Shown: positions 11,501 through 21,956, counted from the stretch's first letter. The stretch: DNA of 64,000 bases from Nothopassalora personata (GCA_033816765.1 CM066288.1:2790001-2854000); one strand, 5' to 3'. Made by a program: numbers and translations. The notes: generated by a model from the letters alone, not told the origin.

Positions 11501-11782
11501 CTGCTATGCATCGTGATGAGCATCATGACAGATCTGTTCTTCCACAACATCGTGGGCGACCAGGCCGAGAAATCGGCGAGAGCCGGGCGTACGCTGGCGA
11601 AGAAGTCCCAAGATAAGCTCTGGACTGCTGTAGCGAATCGTATGTATGGCAATACTCTGGAGAAGTGTGGCAAGGGCCAGGAGGCGGCAGCTGTAAGGCG
11701 AGAAGCGCAGGAGGCCATGGAGCGCATGCCGGAGTCGCTCAAGCGTGCGTTGTTGGCGAACGAAATGGACGAATCGTCCTGA
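8555..11782 (+). CDS. MAU2: Cohesin loading factor Mau2/Scc4 (Ssl3-type), Gln/His-rich N-terminus
   Basis: Intronless, 1075 residues. The first 400 or so are low in complexity: Gln, Pro and Ser-rich, with ten Gln-His pairs in a row. From about residue 425 the sequence becomes a helical TPR-like array: YQAVLLNLSNEYISAAYNM, ARIRLRLASLLYEETDNDTE, then LKYAMLHLLARLWYKGGKSK. This is the fungal cohesin-load domain. Mau2 pairs with Scc2/Mis4 to load cohesin onto DNA, and in known cases its TPR superhelix wraps the Scc2 N-terminus. The Gln-rich extension is an oddity compared with yeast Scc4 (about 620 residues). The ATG at 8555 is the first in frame. Confidence 0.85.
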   Translation: MPYDPNIHYTAPGGFPYPTQQLGHAQQRAAGGQVHYQPGSQASSNIYSQPIPQQRYQQAVNYSGTPYSMPQYQLDSSFYQTPPSAQYSQQSARQPYLSPPNRPHQIQQDTQYSPDSSQYCQAQSHPRQSQSQGRQQQHQHQHQHQHQHQHQHQHQHQQRQPPQRTPTQSSQPRPPPVAWQNPPPQEWIKFPPNQQAPGHHQVQTQQNAQSSQQNQQQTQRRPSQARPPSATSQRSSIGVTQPSPQPAPQSLQRRPSPNLTRPPSSSQPQRQAPQRSQSHQIPQSPRQPHAPSRAPADGEVPLTPAAAPQQQAQHQYQPQHQPPPMHPPGTVDPSMVQRRVLTPMIPVQQASSKAQQSKYATSAPTPKRRRSNDGQAIPVCEPPKESQHPSPSQRVKQPAATSSPLTELASSQFPSTPTPANIDYQAVLLNLSNEYISAAYNMSSSLATPEVSEEELDDYHSLLSTGMGCLESALKNFRAMDARMEARIRLRLASLLYEETDNDTEAEEILSKGLSACERARLPELKYAMLHLLARLWYKGGKSKPAMKAVEKHITEVEKLNLVHWIYAFRFLRVSLGLQADNSYVESTALVRQLTAINAVADRQQDVAVQIVASTMEALIHLRSRTPDSVDLAQRALAAGRIHQTSPEMASMPQARALLNYIDLGCSIMHFNPEQVAAKMHLMQGDLDSANRDSTWCDDGSWHVQLGSIRTSSTNIEADTGGVVRMFNGQPSLVFKWVTKIQAYILGFLFSSLSSMHKNASTEQKAEAHLDEALKLSKIPIESTLQSISAASTQYNTQRLLRVNLRLYVVFAFCGRSDWDKALKGIENIRKDIDELEEDPGADITSLIAYLEAVCKHGLADLKGALELYHSPQLRVPPQMDAKAAAGSINPIRVLAALNSILIMRHFGKRDEADRLLTVVEPACHTHNTSYGSDYGNRAIESAFMILKATEPPNRAADNLILKTKQHLQVAVTAGKIAQNNQLLCIVMSIMTDLFFHNIVGDQAEKSARAGRTLAKKSQDKLWTAVANRMYGNTLEKCGKGQEAAAVRREAQEAMERMPESLKRALLANEMDESS
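8963..9022 (+). repeat. (CAGCAC)10 coding microsatellite in MAU2
   Basis: Ten perfect copies of the hexamer CAGCAC encode (Gln-His)10 at about residues 137-156 of the Mau2-like protein. The purity suggests recent expansion by slippage. Flanking codons are also CAG/CAA-rich. Confidence 0.95.
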
Positions 11783-12274
11783 GTATTGTGGGCGATGTGT
11801 TGAGTTATTGTGCAGCACAATGGCTTCTGAGGTATGTATGTACTAATCATATGCCCGTGATTTGGGTTTGCTCATGATAGTTAATGCCCTCACTTGCGGT
11901 TGTGGTGGACCGCTCAGCGAATACTTATGCACGGTGGCCTGAGAGCATCCCTTTTGTGCCATGGTTTAGGCGTGCGAAAGGTGATCAATTACGTGGTACT
12001 GTGCAAAAGAGGGGCAGCGAAGTGAGGCTCTTGCGTTCATTCATGAGCGATACACCAACACAGCACGCCACCTACACCACCTACAAAGCACCAACACACA
12101 GTATGCCGTCAGGGAACTACGACCGGGCTTCTTCGTCCTCTATGCGGCTACCGTCGCAGCAGCAGCAGCTCTACCAAACAACGTTACCATGGACCTCACG
12201 AAATCCCCTTTCTCTGACGTCTTGATGAGGGTAAACGGAGAGAGCCATTCACCGAGCCGCTAGACACGTGCTTT
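11783..12274. other. Intergenic, no firm gene
   Basis: About 490 bases after MAU2. A short ATG frame at 12190 starts MDLTKSPFSDVLMRVNGE and stops after 24 codons. It is faintly like the start of a BTB domain, but too short to call. Confidence 0.45.
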
Positions 12275-12716
12275 CAGCCAGTCACCATGGACATCAGTGC
12301 GGGCGCTTGGATCTGCCACTGCTTTGATATCCGCTTCCAGTCCAGTTGCGATCCAATGGTCTCGGCCAGCCGAGCTCACCTGAACCGAGCCAGACAAAGT
12401 GCATCCGTTGGGACTAGCTGGTCAAAAGTCATACGGTTATATGTTCTACAGCGACCGTTGGAGCACCCCGTGCTACATTAGAGGCAAAATCATTTGGCCT
12501 GGTAGAGTACTCGGCAATGAGGAGTTCTGCGACTCCCATGCGATGGCTGGTGTGACTCCAGACGATCACGTTCCCACTGGGTACAAGGTGCCTGAAGAGA
12601 ATTGTATCGAGAATTTCATGAAGCTCGTGGACGGCTGAGACGAATTGCGCAGATGGAATATTAGAGGTTATGCTGCTGACAAGTGCCTGATCTGGTGGCT
12701 CGATCCAAACTTCATG
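12275..12716 (+). pseudogene. Decayed copy of a cysteine-rich small protein
   Basis: This is the upstream member of a tandem pair with the gene at 12960. Homology is visible in two frames. The first contains WICHCFDIRFQSS (12311-12349), matching GLCHCYHSGFKSM of the downstream copy. The second runs from about 12399 and contains GQKSYGYMFYSDRWS, NEEFCDSHA and GYAADKCLIWWLDPNF, matching NPQSFTLYTTHWD, NQRYCDERA and GYAADACLVYQLDPN. Two lesions separate these parts: a frame change between about 12345 and 12400, and an in-frame TGA at 12636-12638 where the other copy has a Cys codon. No signal peptide is seen upstream. It is therefore best read as a pseudogene. Confidence 0.65.
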
Positions 12717-12959
12717 AACAATGAGCCGTGGGGGCGCACGCCCAGCGGTCAGCGAGCGCCACGTTGTTCTCACTTCACCTGCACGACCTCACATGCATAC
12801 TCACATGACCTTCCTCCAGCACTGGCCGTCCATACTTCTACACATCGGTGTTCGACCGCAAAGCATCTGCACACCCCAAACATACCCACACAACGTCAAC
12901 AACACCCTCAGCTTTAACACATAACGGACCTAGGTACATCATTCGACATCAGCATCACC

Positions 12960-13557
12960 ATGAAAGCTCTAATAACAGTACTGGGCTTGCTCTTCCTGCT
13001 CGCCACCACCGTCTCGGCAGCAGCGCATCTATCAAATGCTTCGATCGTCTCCGCCGATCTCCCACCAACAGACCTCTCGACCCTCACGCGCGACTTACCA
13101 GAGCTCAATGACCCATTCTTGAGACCTTTCACACTGTCCTCGTCGGCTCGATCAGGATATCGGCAAATCTCCTGGGCTCTGCCACTGCTACCATTCCGGC
13201 TTCAAGTCCATGCGTGCTCCCATGTATTGGGCTGCAGAGAACTTGTGCGGCATCCTCCAATACGTCCGCATCAATGAGTCCCACCGCAATCCTCAGTCTT
13301 TCACACTGTACACGACCCATTGGGATATCGACATTGAGATCGTGGCCAAAGTGTACTTTGCTGGCGGAGAGTTGCACAACCAGAGATACTGTGATGAGCG
13401 GGCTGGGACGGAGGGTTATCAGCTTACGTACAATGCATGCATGGAGCCTTTCGAGATGATCATCGACAAGTGCAACACGAACTGCGAAAACTGCAAGCAA
13501 GGGGGCTACGCCGCTGACGCGTGCCTGGTCTACCAGTTGGATCCCAACATTCGCTAA
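12960..13557 (+). CDS. Secreted cysteine-rich small protein, frame break or unseen intron
   Basis: The ATG at 12960 opens a clear signal peptide (MKALITVLGLLFLLATTVSA). The mature part continues in this frame to about 13150. The conserved cysteine-rich domain (GLCHCYHSGFKSM ... GYAADACLVYQLDPNIR, nine Cys) is in the next frame and ends at TAA 13555-13557. The two frames overlap only at 13123-13170. No consensus GT-AG intron fits there, so either a weak splice site or a one-base frameshift links them. The family was not recognised. The size, signal peptide and paired cysteines resemble secreted effector-like proteins of plant-associated fungi; that role is inference. Confidence 0.55.
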
Positions 13558-14018
13558 ATCGATGGTTGAGAGCGCGTGCCGTCGACTGTTGGCCTGCGAT
13601 CTCATCTCAGTGCATCAAGATGGCTCATATAGGTCACGGTCTCCACCACCTACGGTAGCTCGATCATGTGCGCGCGCCATGGCCTTACCTCAGCTCACAC
13701 TCACTTGATGCGGCGATTCCGAGCCTCTATCCCGGAATGTTTCCCAACTTCCACGCGGCTGCCACCAAAAGATCATCGACGGCCCGGGCAGCACTTTATA
13801 GCGAGTGAATACATACTGATGAGCTTCTTCTACTACCCCACCCTTCCCCCTTGTGTCTCACTCGCAAAGCACTTCTCACATCTTCCAGTCATGGCGAGAC
13901 GCGTTCTCTTTGATACAGCAACAGCTTTGTCTTCTTTGACACCATTCATATCGACTTCTGATACCTATACCACACCTACTGGCACAGTTCTATCGACCAA
14001 ACGCACCCTGTTGCCACC
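13558..14018. other. Intergenic, promoter of the coiled-coil gene
   Basis: About 460 bases with no supported coding frame. The stretch before 14019 is C/T-rich and ends in a good start context (CCACCATGG). Confidence 0.5.
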
Positions 14019-15498
14019 ATGGCATACTCGCAACAGTTCTCAGACCATCTGCTACGGCAACTCAGTGAGGCGAACCGGCGCAACCTGGAGTTGCAATCGC
14101 TTCTGGCACACAAGGATGATCAGATGGGCAACATCAACTCACAACTACAACGAGCATTGAATACGCCTGCGATCAACACACAGCCATCACTGGTTCAGAA
14201 CCTGCAGAAGCGCAACACTGACTTTCAGGGGCAGCTGCAGCATGCCAAGCAAGCGACGGAGGAAGCTCAGCGGAAGCTCAATGATCGGACAAGAGACTTC
14301 AACGCTGTTTACACACAGCAACAACAACAAATACTCGCACTACAGCAAAAGCTCAACTTGACAAGTATCGACACGAAGACCGTGATGCCGCTCGAAGACT
14401 CGTGCAAAGTCGTATCACTCGAGAAGGATCTAGCCAAAGCCAATTCTGAACTACAAAGGTTGCGGACTGCCTATTCGAGTCTTCAGACACAATACGAGGC
14501 CGAGAAAAAGCAGAGTGAGCAGCGTCAGAGCGTTCCCGCCACTGCACCCGAGAAGGTGACGCAAACGTACAACAACGACGATGACATGGATGATGACGAG
14601 CCAAAGTACGTTCTGACGCGTATCTGCTCCCGAGACCATCACTGACCAGCAACAGCACGACATGGATCAAGCAGGAAACACGGAATGCGCCAACGGCAGG
14701 GACCACACCAAAGCCACCGTCCCTCACCTCGAAGAAGTCAATGCCACCACCGAGCATACCAGGAAAGCCATCACATCCCAGCAGAAAGCCTGCAACATCG
14801 AGCACCACCACCCTCGCCTCTCGCCCCAAAGTCGTCAAGCCAGCCAAGAAGCCCTCTACCTCCGCACCCTCCGCACCTCACCCCAAACCCAAGGAGCGCC
14901 GCCGCCGCAGCCTCGCAGCCTCACTAGCCTCCGACCTCTCCGACCTCGAACCCTCCTCCCCACCGCCCCGCAAACGCCCCCACCGCAGCCTCAGCTCAAC
15001 AAGCATCGACGTCAACCCCTCCGACATCCGGCAAAAATTCCCCTTCCAGGCCATAACCGACTACTCCCCCGACGGCAGCATGCACTACCTCCTCTCCTCT
15101 GACGCCGAAGACATCATCGAACCGTGCGAACTCTGGGACCACGTCAAAGCCGTCGTCGACGCCTGGGAGGAAGCCAAGGGCGAACGAATGCTGGGCGTAC
15201 GAGTCGAGTTTGAGCACAAGATGAGGGAGGGGGGCGGGGAGGAAGTGCTGTGTGAGCAGCAAGTTGAGGGTGGAGGGGAGGCCGACGGGGCGCGGACGTC
15301 GTGGAGGCAGGGGTGCGAGGGCAAGTATGCGTGTAGGACGTGTGTCGAGGAGAATGTGCCGTGTTTTACGTGGGATGGGGAGGGAGCGGGGGGGGAGAGG
15401 GTGGGTTCAAGTTGTTGCCTTTGCATAGGCAGGATCGGGATGAGAGGTGGCCGTTGAAGGAGGGGTTTGAGCTGAGGTATTGGGTTAATGGGGAGTGA
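14019..15498 (+). CDS. Coiled-coil protein with C-terminal Cys cluster; frame break at a G run
   Basis: Exon 1 (14019-14605) encodes a Gln/Leu-rich coiled coil (about residues 5-175). The intron starts GTACGT; the acceptor is most likely at 14655, after a CTGAC branch site. Exon 2 holds a Ser/Pro/Lys-rich linker, a conserved-looking segment (DIRQKFPFQAITDYSPDGS), an acidic helix and a Cys group (CEGKYACRTCVEENVPCF). As written, the frame ends at 15457 after an odd tail. One extra G in the eight-G run at 15388-15395 would switch to a tail reading FKLLPLHRQDRDERWPLKEG ... YWVNGE, ending at 15498. That tail looks far more protein-like. The role is unknown; the Cys cluster may bind zinc. Confidence 0.65.
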
Positions 15499-16111
15499 GG
15501 CGCATGTGGTGGTGGTGGCTGCGAGTGGGGAGTGTCGATGTGAGGTGGGCGAGGATCTGGTGCTGGAAAGCTTTATGCGAGGAGACTGGGGTCCAGGGCC
15601 GCCGCGATCTCGAATACGAGCGTGGGATATCGCTGCGCAACATGTCGAAGCTGGCAAGCGATGAGCAAAACCGAACTCTCAACACTATCAATTCTTTTCA
15701 TAAATTCCTCTCTTCACCACCGTTAGCGCCCTGGTCCTCGAAACCCAAGAAGAAAGTCTCTCCCACTGTCGCGATATCCTCAGATTCTTTCATGGTAGAC
15801 ACTCACGTCTCCAAGCTATAAATTATCAACAAGACATTAAAGGTTTGTCAATGAACATGACATGGGTATCATCAGCAGCAGCAGTAGCAGCAGAATGTGT
15901 ATGTGTATAGGCCGTTCGTTCCTTCCATGTCCAATTCCAGATAGACAGGTAAATGATCGCTTTCCCTTTCCCTTTCCTGTCGCTAGATGCAGCAAATGCC
16001 AAAAGATGGACAAAAGAGATTTCCGCGCGAGGAGCAATGGCGTCATTCGTCAATGCGAAGCGCGAAGTATAAGCAGTTTCCAGAGAGTGGCCAAAATTCC
16101 AGGTCCAGATG
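15499..16111. other. Convergent 3' intergenic region
   Basis: About 610 bases between two converging genes. Some frames stay open on the minus strand only because they read through the last intron of the Ser-rich gene. CAG/GCA trinucleotide repeats occur around 15875-15895. Confidence 0.5.
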
Positions 16112-19100
16112 TCAAGTCGTAGCCACAACGGCGAGTGCAATCTGCAAGAAGTCATTAGCATCCCCTCTTCATATCCCTTGACTTGTAAATTTTCACCCAC
16201 CACAGCTCCGATAATTCCCAACCCCACAATACTCATAACCCGATTCAGCGATCTCCACCACCTAGCTTTATGATATACCTTCTCCTCCCTCCATCTTCCC
16301 TCCTCGTCTCCCGCCTCATGCTTCATCATTGCCATCTGCACATCCTCCTCGCTATGTCCTTGCCCCAGATTCGCCTCCAAGTCCTCAGCACTCACCGGCT
16401 TCTTCGGTAAAGGTAACACTGCACCCAGCATCCAGGTCAAGGGACATATGAAGCCCAGCATAAAAAGGAGGATCTGGCGGTTGTGGCGGGACGTTATTAA
16501 AGTGTCTAGACTTGAGACGAAAGAGGGCGCGCGCCAAGCTGAGAGGCGGCGATTCTGGGAAGTTCGCTTGGAGGGCGCGAGATGTGGTTCTCTGCTGGGA
16601 TCATCGTGGACGCCGAAATCAGAGAGGCGGTCTTTTGTCATGGGTCGTGGAAACTCCATTTGGTCCCATTGCCGTTGTTTGCTATACTTGCGAGGGAGGC
16701 GTCGTGGTCGGCCATTGTGGTCGAGGGGCGGACTGGCATCTGGGTCTTTGAGGGGTCCCCATTTTGGTTGACCAGATGGCAGGATTTCGGCGGCGCTGTC
16801 TTTGGGACCTATTTCGTATGGATCTTGGGGTAAGAGGTCGCGATGGATGGCCATGGAGTCTCGTGTATCTTGGGAAGGACGATCCCGTGAGCGACGAGAG
16901 TTGCCGGGTTGGGGGATCTTGGAGAAGCGGCTGTCGCGGCTATTGCGTTGGTGCTCAAGGCTGCGTTTCCTGGTTCGAGGGCGGAAGATTGCCGGCAGGA
17001 AGTGACTGCTGACTGGGCTCGCGGGTTCCACAATACTGTAGCCCGTGCCGAGTCGGCTGGTTATGCTCCGGTCTGTCCACGTGCTGTCACCTCTTTCATG
17101 TCTGGCCGCTTGTCTAGTCTGGCCGGTAAGACTGCCGAATGATGTCTTACTCTGCAGCGTGTGTGTCCCTGAGTAAAAACGCCTCGCCCAGGTTGGGAAG
17201 AGACTGCTGCCCTGGCTGGTCCTTTCGCTGTCCACATAGCTGACCTGACTTAACTGCCTCGAGTGCGTGGGAGTGCTGTTGCTCCGCGCTCGTAACGAAT
17301 ACCCCGATCTGTTCTGTTGTAATGCTGGAGCTTGCAATTCCGACAGTGTATCGAAATTCTCATCGCTGTCGCGGCTTTTCGGGATCGGCGGCATGGGGGG
17401 AAGAGGACCATCGTATCTCCTGGGAGCGTCCATCGATTTCGGCGCTGAAGTGTCATTCGTCTTGAAAAGTGGCTCTGGCATTGCAGACTGCTCACGAAAT
17501 ATGCCTCGCGTCATATCGTCCGCGTCTTCTTGGAACTCGCTACTGCTCGTCCCTCGAGTACCAGTCGACTGCGGGCCTGAGGCGACTGACTCTGCAGGCG
17601 CACTCCATTGTCGTCGATGGCCAGGAGAAAGTGGTAGACTGCTGGCATCATCGCCAGTAAGCACTCCACTTCCTAACGAGAAGTGACTCAGATGCTGGCT
17701 CGCGGTCCGGCTCGGCTCGCTTTCACTCGCGATCGTACTGAGATGACTGCTGAAAGGTCGCTTTGGGAAGGGTAGACCATGGATATCGTCCATCGCTTCG
17801 TCGGCATGGACTTCCTCCAATGCTTGAGCCTCTGCCTGCAAGCTTAGAGACTCAGAAGCAGCTCTATGGCGGAGTCGTTTCTTGGGAATGTAAAGCGAAG
17901 GAAGGGTACCATTAGATGATGTGAGTGATGCTCGTGAGCCACTCTTGGTGAGGCTACGACCCGTGTCAGGACGCCCAGTAGGTGCGTATTTCAGGCGCGA
18001 ATTAATTGAATCGATGGAAGTAGCAGCGCGTATAGCAGCGTCGTTTTTGGAAATTGGCCGTACCGAGTCAGGTGTGTATGCGATAAAGTTAGGGGACGAA
18101 GTGTTCGGGACTGTTGCCTCAGAGATCGCCTGCGACCCTGGACTTCCGTCTCGTTGACGGTGCGATGCTAGAGTTGCTGTAACGTCCCGCCAGTTGGGCG
18201 TACTCGAGAAGGGCGGGAGGGAGCCGGCGGACAATGTCCTCTTGGAGCTTCGCTGAGGTGTGCCTTCGTTGCTCGACGGTTGCTCCAAGTCCGATGGTGC
18301 TGTCTGCGGCCTGACAGGTGAAATTCCCAGCGATCGGGCTTCTGGCCCCGGGTCTGCCGGCGAGGATGTATCAGAATCCGATGCGGGAACTGGTCTAATT
18401 GTTGACAATCTCCCTGACCGTTCTGGGGATGCCTCCGTGAGTGTCTGCAACGCCGGTGCAGGGCCTGACCTGGCAGACGCTTCCACTTCTGCACGCTCCC
18501 GAGTTTCCTGCTCGTGTGGCGTTGGCGTTCCAAGAAGCGTGGAAAGCTGACTGAGGCTGCTGTACCTTTGACTGTGGCGGCTCTGCTTGGAGTACGCAGT
18601 CTCGCTACCTCGCAAAGTGGATGCTCGGGAGTCGTATCCCGAGGATGTGTTGCGACGGTGCCATACTGGCGGAGGTAGCTCGTGCTGCCACTGCTCCGAT
18701 AATAGGGTTATACCAGGTGCATCGTCCACGCTGTGCGCCTCATTTGCCAGCGTGTGTGTTTCTGAAACATCGTGCTCCCCGCTTGCAGCCGAAGTTACCG
18801 GGTATGACACGCTAGTTTCCTTGAATTGTGCCGACCCGGCTGATAAGCGTGGCAGTGCACTTGGATTGCCCGCCCCGTCGGCTTGGTCGGCCTCATCGCT
18901 GCTGTCGCCGTGTCGAGGTGGTGATTCTGGTGCGGGAGAAGGCTTGACTAAGCGCACGGTAGCAGGTTGTTCTGGAACTGCCAGATTAGCTTCTTGTTGG
19001 TTGTTCCCCGACTTCGATCTCTCGTGAAGCGATGCTTTTCGCCAGCTCGTTCGTGCCGGGTGGTTCCGCGACGATGTGACCGGTCGCTGTGATGAGAAGA

Positions 19101-19161
19101 ACCCAGAGGACATGTCCTTTGCATTTTTTCGTCTGGAAACTGGCTCCGGGTCCAAGAACAT
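16112..19161 (-). CDS. Large Ser-rich protein with two C-terminal membrane segments
   Basis: Two exons on the minus strand: 19161-16201 and a tiny last exon 16141-16112, giving 996 residues. The first 880 or so are Ser/Thr/Pro/Arg-rich and probably disordered. Then come two hydrophobic spans: RQILLFMLGFICPLTWMLGA and, across the splice, VMSIVGLGIIGAV-IALAVVATT followed by the stop. The donor is GTGGGT and the acceptor CTTGCAG. Without this splice the second membrane span would be cut short by a charged tail, which is why I favour the intron. The type is common in filamentous ascomycetes as a conserved serine-rich protein of unknown function. Confidence 0.75.
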
Positions 19162-20513
19162 ACTAAAGACTGTACGATAAACGCGCGGTAATCAAACAAG
19201 TCCGGCAATGATTGTGCAGCATATCAAACGAGTGACGAGTACGAGAGCAAGGCTCTGCGCACACAGAGCGCTCTCGCAAAAGGCGTCGTCGAGTCCCGGG
19301 CGGCAGGTGCTGTACTTGAGTGTGTCAAGGAGTCGCTTCGTTCGTCACCGTTCGCATACAGAGCGCCAGTATGCAGGCTGCAGGGTCGTGCAGCAGACAG
19401 AGACGGGTCTCCAAGCGGCGTCTGCTATTCCTGCCGTATACGCATGCGCTGGCGTGACGTTACAGTGGACTCGAGAGAGAATGGCGAGCGAGCTGATAGA
19501 ATTGATGCTGTAGAGCGACGATAAGGAGACCAAAAGGACGTTCACAAGGACAGCGCGAACATGCCATGACCTCCGTGGGCTCGCCGCCATGATCCATCAT
19601 TTCACTCTCATGGATGCGCAATCGATAGGGCAGGGGTTCGACGAACCGTCGTGCGCTGAGAAGAGCGTAGCGCTAGTGGTCGAGGCGTGTCAATTCCGTG
19701 TCTGCAGAAGCGTAACAGCTGCCGCGCGACTGTTGAGAGCCAATTAGTGACGCCGGAGCTCGAAGATATGATTAATTATGCTGCCGGGAGGAAGACGGGC
19801 GACATAGATGCGAAGACGAGTTCAGCAATGCCATCATGAGCGCGCATGCTGATTGCCGGACTTGACAGAGCAGTTGTCGCGAAGAACAACCTTCCCCCAA
19901 GTTGGCAGGCGGCCGAACACGGAGGAGGAGGAGGTATGATGCATCGCAGGCTGAGTCGTTTGTCGTTCACCATGCACAGAAAACGGCTGTCATCTCACGA
20001 AATAAGACGTGAGGTCGGTACTTCAACCGGAGAACCAGATTCCTGTACTGTACAACCAGACGCCTGGCATGGAATGCAGATGGTGCTACAAAGCCACCAT
20101 CGCTTCTGTGGCTTGAACCGAGAGCTTGGGTTAGACTCAGGGAAGCGGTACCTCGGATATATGTATCTCTTCGCTCCTTGCCATTGTTCTTGCCGATCTA
20201 CAGGAGATCGCCGGCGCGACGCGCTAGCGATGCCAACAATCAACCCCCACAGACAGTGGTACGGTGGGTTGTGGCTTCCTTGTTGGTGTGATGAAGCTTC
20301 CACGTGCGCGTTACGACCTGTTCTCCATCACACACTCTCATCACCTTGACGTCGATATTCAAGCAAAGCTGGATGATGTGGTAGCGGGGCGTGCAGCTGC
20401 TGCACGCGAAATGAGATATCTCGCATCCCTGACTCGAGCTCGCTTGCAACCCTTGTCGTTCTGGAAGCTTGCGTGAGGAAAGCATCTCAGACAAAGAATC
20501 GCTTGTTACGACA
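19162..20513. other. Intergenic, divergent, no gene seen
   Basis: About 1.35 kb between the start of the Ser-rich gene and the start of the Rce1 gene. Several overlapping open frames of 60-170 codons occur on both strands without motifs, and most begin at non-ATG codons or are Arg/Ser/Cys-rich noise. Confidence 0.55.
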
Positions 20514-21725
20514 ATGGCTCCACCCATGAAAGCACCAACGACAAACCTCTGGTCCACAAGTTCAGCTCTTGTTGACCGTTTGAAGGGATACTACACCGGC
20601 AAGAAAGGTAGATCTCGGTCTCGGCGCGGTCCACCCCCAAGCAGCAAAATCCAACTGACCATGTCTTCAGAAGCACCACCACCCCTCGTATCCGAACGGA
20701 CCGCACTGCTCTGCGCCATTTTCTTCACCGTGCTCTACGTAGCACCCTTCTACCTATCCAAGACACTACGGACAAGCCCACTGGTCTCCAGAGACTCCCC
20801 AACCGTCATCCGAGCCCGCGTCCGCGCAGTGGGCCTGAGCTGTCTAGCCTCCACCGTTATAGCGGTCTACGTCCTAGTGACCTACGGCCATGCCACACCA
20901 CGAGATGTCCTCCGCCTTTTCGCCATGTGGCCCGTCGCTCTGGTCGACTGTCTCAAAGTACTGGCCCTAGTCTGCCTTCTCTTCGTTGGACCGCTGTACG
21001 AAACGCTCATCGTCGACGCAGCGTGGCGGGACTTGAGCTTCAAAGCGGTCAAGGCGAACTTCTGGGACCACCTCCCAGGTTTCAGGAACTATGTCATCGC
21101 TCCATGGTGCGAGGAGCTCGTCTTCCGCTCTCTGGTGATCGGGCTCTACCAACTGGCGAAAGTCTCACCGACGCGGATCGTCTTTGTCACACCCTTGATC
21201 TTCGGCGTGGCGCACGTTCACCATTTGGTCGAATTCATGCAATCCCGGACGCCACCTGGACGGATCCTCCCACCTGCGAACATCATCCTCATGGGCGTGG
21301 CGCAGAGCTTGTTCCAGTTCACCTACACTTCACTCTTCGGATTCTTCGCGGCGTTCGTAATGCTGCGGACCGGCAATGTCTTTGCATCGATCACGGCGCA
21401 TACATTCTGCAACTATATGGGCTTCCCAAGAGTATGGGGCTGGCTTGGACAGTCTGAGGAGTGGGAGGCGCACAACATGACACCTGATGTGGCGCAAGGC
21501 AAAAGGGATGACAGTTTGGATCAGGTACGAATTGGGAACAGCTTGATGCAGGAGCAGAGCGAGGATGAGAAAAATGCGGCAAATGCGATGCACACAGGAC
21601 GAAGGGGTGATTTGGGTATCGCGTGGAGCGTCCTGTACTATCTGCTTTTTGTGCTTGGTGCGTATGGGTTTCACCGATTGTTGTGGACGTTGACGGACAG
21701 TGGGAATGCATTAGTGAAGTTCTGA
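20514..21725 (+). CDS. RCE1: CAAX prenyl protease 2 (Rce1, CPBP family)
   Basis: Up to 403 residues from the ATG at 20514, or 354 from the ATG at 20661. Multi-pass membrane protein with all CPBP-family motifs: APWCEELVFR (E151, E152 and R156, numbered from 20661), FGVAHVHH (H185) and HTFCNYMGFPR (H247, N251). Rce1 removes the last three residues from prenylated CAAX proteins such as Ras in the ER membrane. The 5' end is uncertain. An in-frame intron of 63 nt (20608-20670, GTAGAT...CTGAC...TCTTCAG) is plausible and would join the 20514 start to EAPPPLVSERTALL. Starting at 20661 gives a more usual length. Confidence 0.9.
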   Translation: MAPPMKAPTTNLWSTSSALVDRLKGYYTGKKGRSRSRRGPPPSSKIQLTMSSEAPPPLVSERTALLCAIFFTVLYVAPFYLSKTLRTSPLVSRDSPTVIRARVRAVGLSCLASTVIAVYVLVTYGHATPRDVLRLFAMWPVALVDCLKVLALVCLLFVGPLYETLIVDAAWRDLSFKAVKANFWDHLPGFRNYVIAPWCEELVFRSLVIGLYQLAKVSPTRIVFVTPLIFGVAHVHHLVEFMQSRTPPGRILPPANIILMGVAQSLFQFTYTSLFGFFAAFVMLRTGNVFASITAHTFCNYMGFPRVWGWLGQSEEWEAHNMTPDVAQGKRDDSLDQVRIGNSLMQEQSEDEKNAANAMHTGRRGDLGIAWSVLYYLLFVLGAYGFHRLLWTLTDSGNALVKF

Positions 21726-21956
21726 GCATTGGCGACTCCTCAAAGAATCATCCATCTCTCGCTGACACCCTCTTCAATCGCTTCCCATTCATGTGATGAG
21801 AGGGTACACCTACGCAGCATCGCGACATGTGACCACTTCCCCACAGCATCGTTCAGCGCGATCCAAGACATAGGTCAGCTTCATTTGGGTATGCTACTCT
21901 TGATCCATCAATGCAGCTTCAGCGCTCCAAACGCCACAGTCCAGAACCCAGCCTGT

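Noticed and set aside
12190..12264. Short frame MDLTKSPFSDVLMRVNGE resembling the start of a BTB domain
   Set aside because: It stops after 24 codons and the following frames do not continue a BTB pattern.
13666..14160. 164-codon plus-strand frame before the coiled-coil gene
   Set aside because: No motif, Thr/Pro/His-rich, and it overlaps the start of the better supported gene at 14019.
19635..19665. GGGGTTCGACGAACC sequence resembling a tRNA T-arm
   Set aside because: No acceptor stem, D-arm or anticodon arm could be arranged around it. No tRNA gene was found anywhere in the window by eye.
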